Source: Actinomycetes bacterium (GTDB taxonomy: Bacteria > Actinomycetota > Acidimicrobiia > Acidimicrobiales > RAAP-2). Taken from it: 16,562 nucleotides of DNA. The translations under genes were made by a program, and so were the position numbers. Positions within the stretch are counted from its first letter, which is position 1. Each line of letters starts with the position of its first letter. Positions 15,463-16,562 of the stretch are shown here, piece by piece. Where the stretch lies: positions 1-16,562 of the forward strand of contig JAJYZN010000043.1 in assembly GCA_021799915.1 (NCBI GenBank), given 5' to 3'. The notes beneath the pieces are model-generated. The model made no database searches. It saw only the letters and a program-made list of their open reading frames with translations, and was not told where the DNA came from.

Positions 15463-16542
15463 TCAAAGGGTGACGATCTGGCGGATGACCTCCCCCTTCT
15501 TCAGAGCCTCGATCCCGGCGTTGATCCCCTCCAATCCGAAGCGGCTGGTGACCATGCCTTCCAGGTCGAGGCGGCCGGCCTTCCACAGGCGGATGAGACG
15601 GTGGAACTCCGTGCGAACGTCGGCACCCCCGTAGTAACTGCCCAGGAGCTTTTTCTCGCTGAAGAACAGCTCGAATCCGTTGAGCTCGAGTATGGCGTCG
15701 CTTCGACCAGCTCCCACGATGACCGTGGTTCCGCCTCGACGGGTCGCGTCCCATGCTGCTCGGAACGTCGGGGCGATGCCAATGCACTCGATCGCGTAGT
15801 CGAACCCCTCCCCGCCGGTGACTTCGGCACTGATCGCCATCAGGTCGTCAGGATGGACGCCGTGGGTAGCCCCGAATCGCTTGGCGTCCTCGAGCTTCTC
15901 GGGGACCATGTCGACGGCGACGATCTCCGCGGCACCACAGATTCGTGCTCCTTGGATGGCCGAAATACCCACGCCGCCGCATCCGAAGACTACGACGGAC
16001 GATCCGACGGCGACTTTCGCCGTGTTGACCGCGGCCCCGACTCCGGTGGTGACCCCACATCCGATGAGCGCTCCAACTTCGAAAGGCACATCATCAGGTA
16101 TCACCACGACGCCCTGTTGAGGGAGGAGCACTTCCTCCGCCCACGTGCCGGTGCCGGCAAACCCGAATATGTCCGACCCGCTCTCGTGGAAGTGCGTCGT
16201 GCCGGCGATGGAGAAGAAAATGTCGACACACAGGTTTGGTTGCCCGCGCAGGCATGCCTTGCATTTCCCGCACGGCGGCGTCCATGCGACGATGACATGG
16301 TCTCCAACCTTCACATCGGTCACACCGTCGCCGACGGCAACGATCTCCCCCGCTCCTTCGTGCCCGGGGACAAACGGCGCACCCTGAGGGAGGGTGCCGT
16401 TCATGCCCGAAAGGTCCGAATGGCAAATACCAGCCGCACGGATCCGGACCTTCACCTCACCGGGTCCAGGATCGTTGACGGTCAGGTCGTCGACAACTTC
16501 GACCACCTCGTTCCCGGTCATCCTGCAGACTGCACCACGCAT
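15463..16542 (-). CDS. Zinc-dependent alcohol dehydrogenase (MDR superfamily)
   Basis: 359 aa. Catalytic zinc ligands: C40 (GICHSD), H61/E62 (GHEGAGE) and C162 (LIGCGVTTG). Structural zinc cysteines 91, 94, 97 and 105 are all present in CGKCKACLRGQPNLC. The Rossmann nucleotide-binding motif is GCGGVG (187-192), and an Asp follows at the end of the next strand (IVAVDM), favouring NAD over NADP. It oxidises alcohols or reduces aldehydes with a nicotinamide cofactor; similarity in layout to class III and mycothiol/NDMA-type enzymes is noted, but the substrate is not determined. ATG 16542 is preceded by two GGAGGAG motifs, one 2 nt and one 11 nt upstream. It is probably the first gene of a run with the ABC pair. 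Confidence 0.94.
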   Translation of the reverse strand: MRGAVCRMTGNEVVEVVDDLTVNDPGPGEVKVRIRAAGICHSDLSGMNGTLPQGAPFVPGHEGAGEIVAVGDGVTDVKVGDHVIVAWTPPCGKCKACLRGQPNLCVDIFFSIAGTTHFHESGSDIFGFAGTGTWAEEVLLPQQGVVVIPDDVPFEVGALIGCGVTTGVGAAVNTAKVAVGSSVVVFGCGGVGISAIQGARICGAAEIVAVDMVPEKLEDAKRFGATHGVHPDDLMAISAEVTGGEGFDYAIECIGIAPTFRAAWDATRRGGTTVIVGAGRSDAILELNGFELFFSEKKLLGSYYGGADVRTEFHRLIRLWKAGRLDLEGMVTSRFGLEGINAGIEALKKGEVIRQIVTL

Positions 16543-16562
16543 CGCTCCTCCATCTCCTCCGT
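16543..16562 (-). promoter_or_regulatory. Duplicated GGAGGAG ribosome-binding motif before the dehydrogenase
   Basis: On the minus strand, GGAGGAG occurs at 16560-16554 and again at 16551-16545. The first copy abuts an out-of-frame ATG (16553-16551); the in-frame ATG at 16542 lies 2 nt after the second copy and 11 nt after the first. The first copy therefore probably has the more workable spacing for the real start. Confidence 0.5.

Overview
The window looks like chromosomal DNA of a high-GC Gram-positive bacterium, most likely an actinobacterium and possibly an acidimicrobium-like lineage. The taxonomic guess is an inference. It rests on GC-rich codon use, GTG starts, lipobox lipoproteins, a tandem TetR regulator, BcrA-type ABC proteins and a zinc-ribbon/propeller membrane protein. 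No rRNA, tRNA, CRISPR array, insertion sequence or phage gene was seen.

Layout. 1-930 (+): 3' part of a periplasmic-type (branched-chain amino acid-like) solute-binding protein. 931-1400: non-coding, weak hairpins. 1401-3507 (+): OmpR-type response regulator and membrane histidine kinase, overlapping. 3588-7377 (-): tightly coupled three-gene operon, read esterase lipoprotein -> secretory-lipase lipoprotein -> tandem TetR regulator. Both junctions are 4-nt stop/start overlaps (ATGA, GTGA), and these fix the true starts. 7378-7886: intergenic, with a candidate promoter/operator for the operon on one side and an inverted repeat before the next gene on the other. 7887-9833 (+): a 648-aa membrane protein with zinc ribbon, 22-Ala tract, Pro-rich repeats, one membrane helix and a predicted seven-bladed extracytoplasmic propeller. 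9874-10812 (-): cytoplasmic alpha/beta hydrolase. 11070-13688 (+): GH31 alpha-glucosidase, divergent from the hydrolase, with a repeated CAGACTG motif upstream. 13681-16542 (-): zinc alcohol dehydrogenase, then an ABC ATPase and its ABC-2 permease, the last pair sharing an ATGA overlap.

How the genes work together. The two-component pair is a self-contained sensory unit with no obvious target beside it. The esterase-lipase-TetR operon looks like a regulated surface ester/lipid hydrolysis module, with the regulator co-translated with the enzymes. The ABC pair would form one transporter of the BcrAB type. The propeller protein would link a cytoplasmic zinc ribbon to an exported repeat domain. 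It is the least understood gene here and, with the tandem-TetR operon, the best candidate for something undescribed. No complete new defence or mobile system was recognised.
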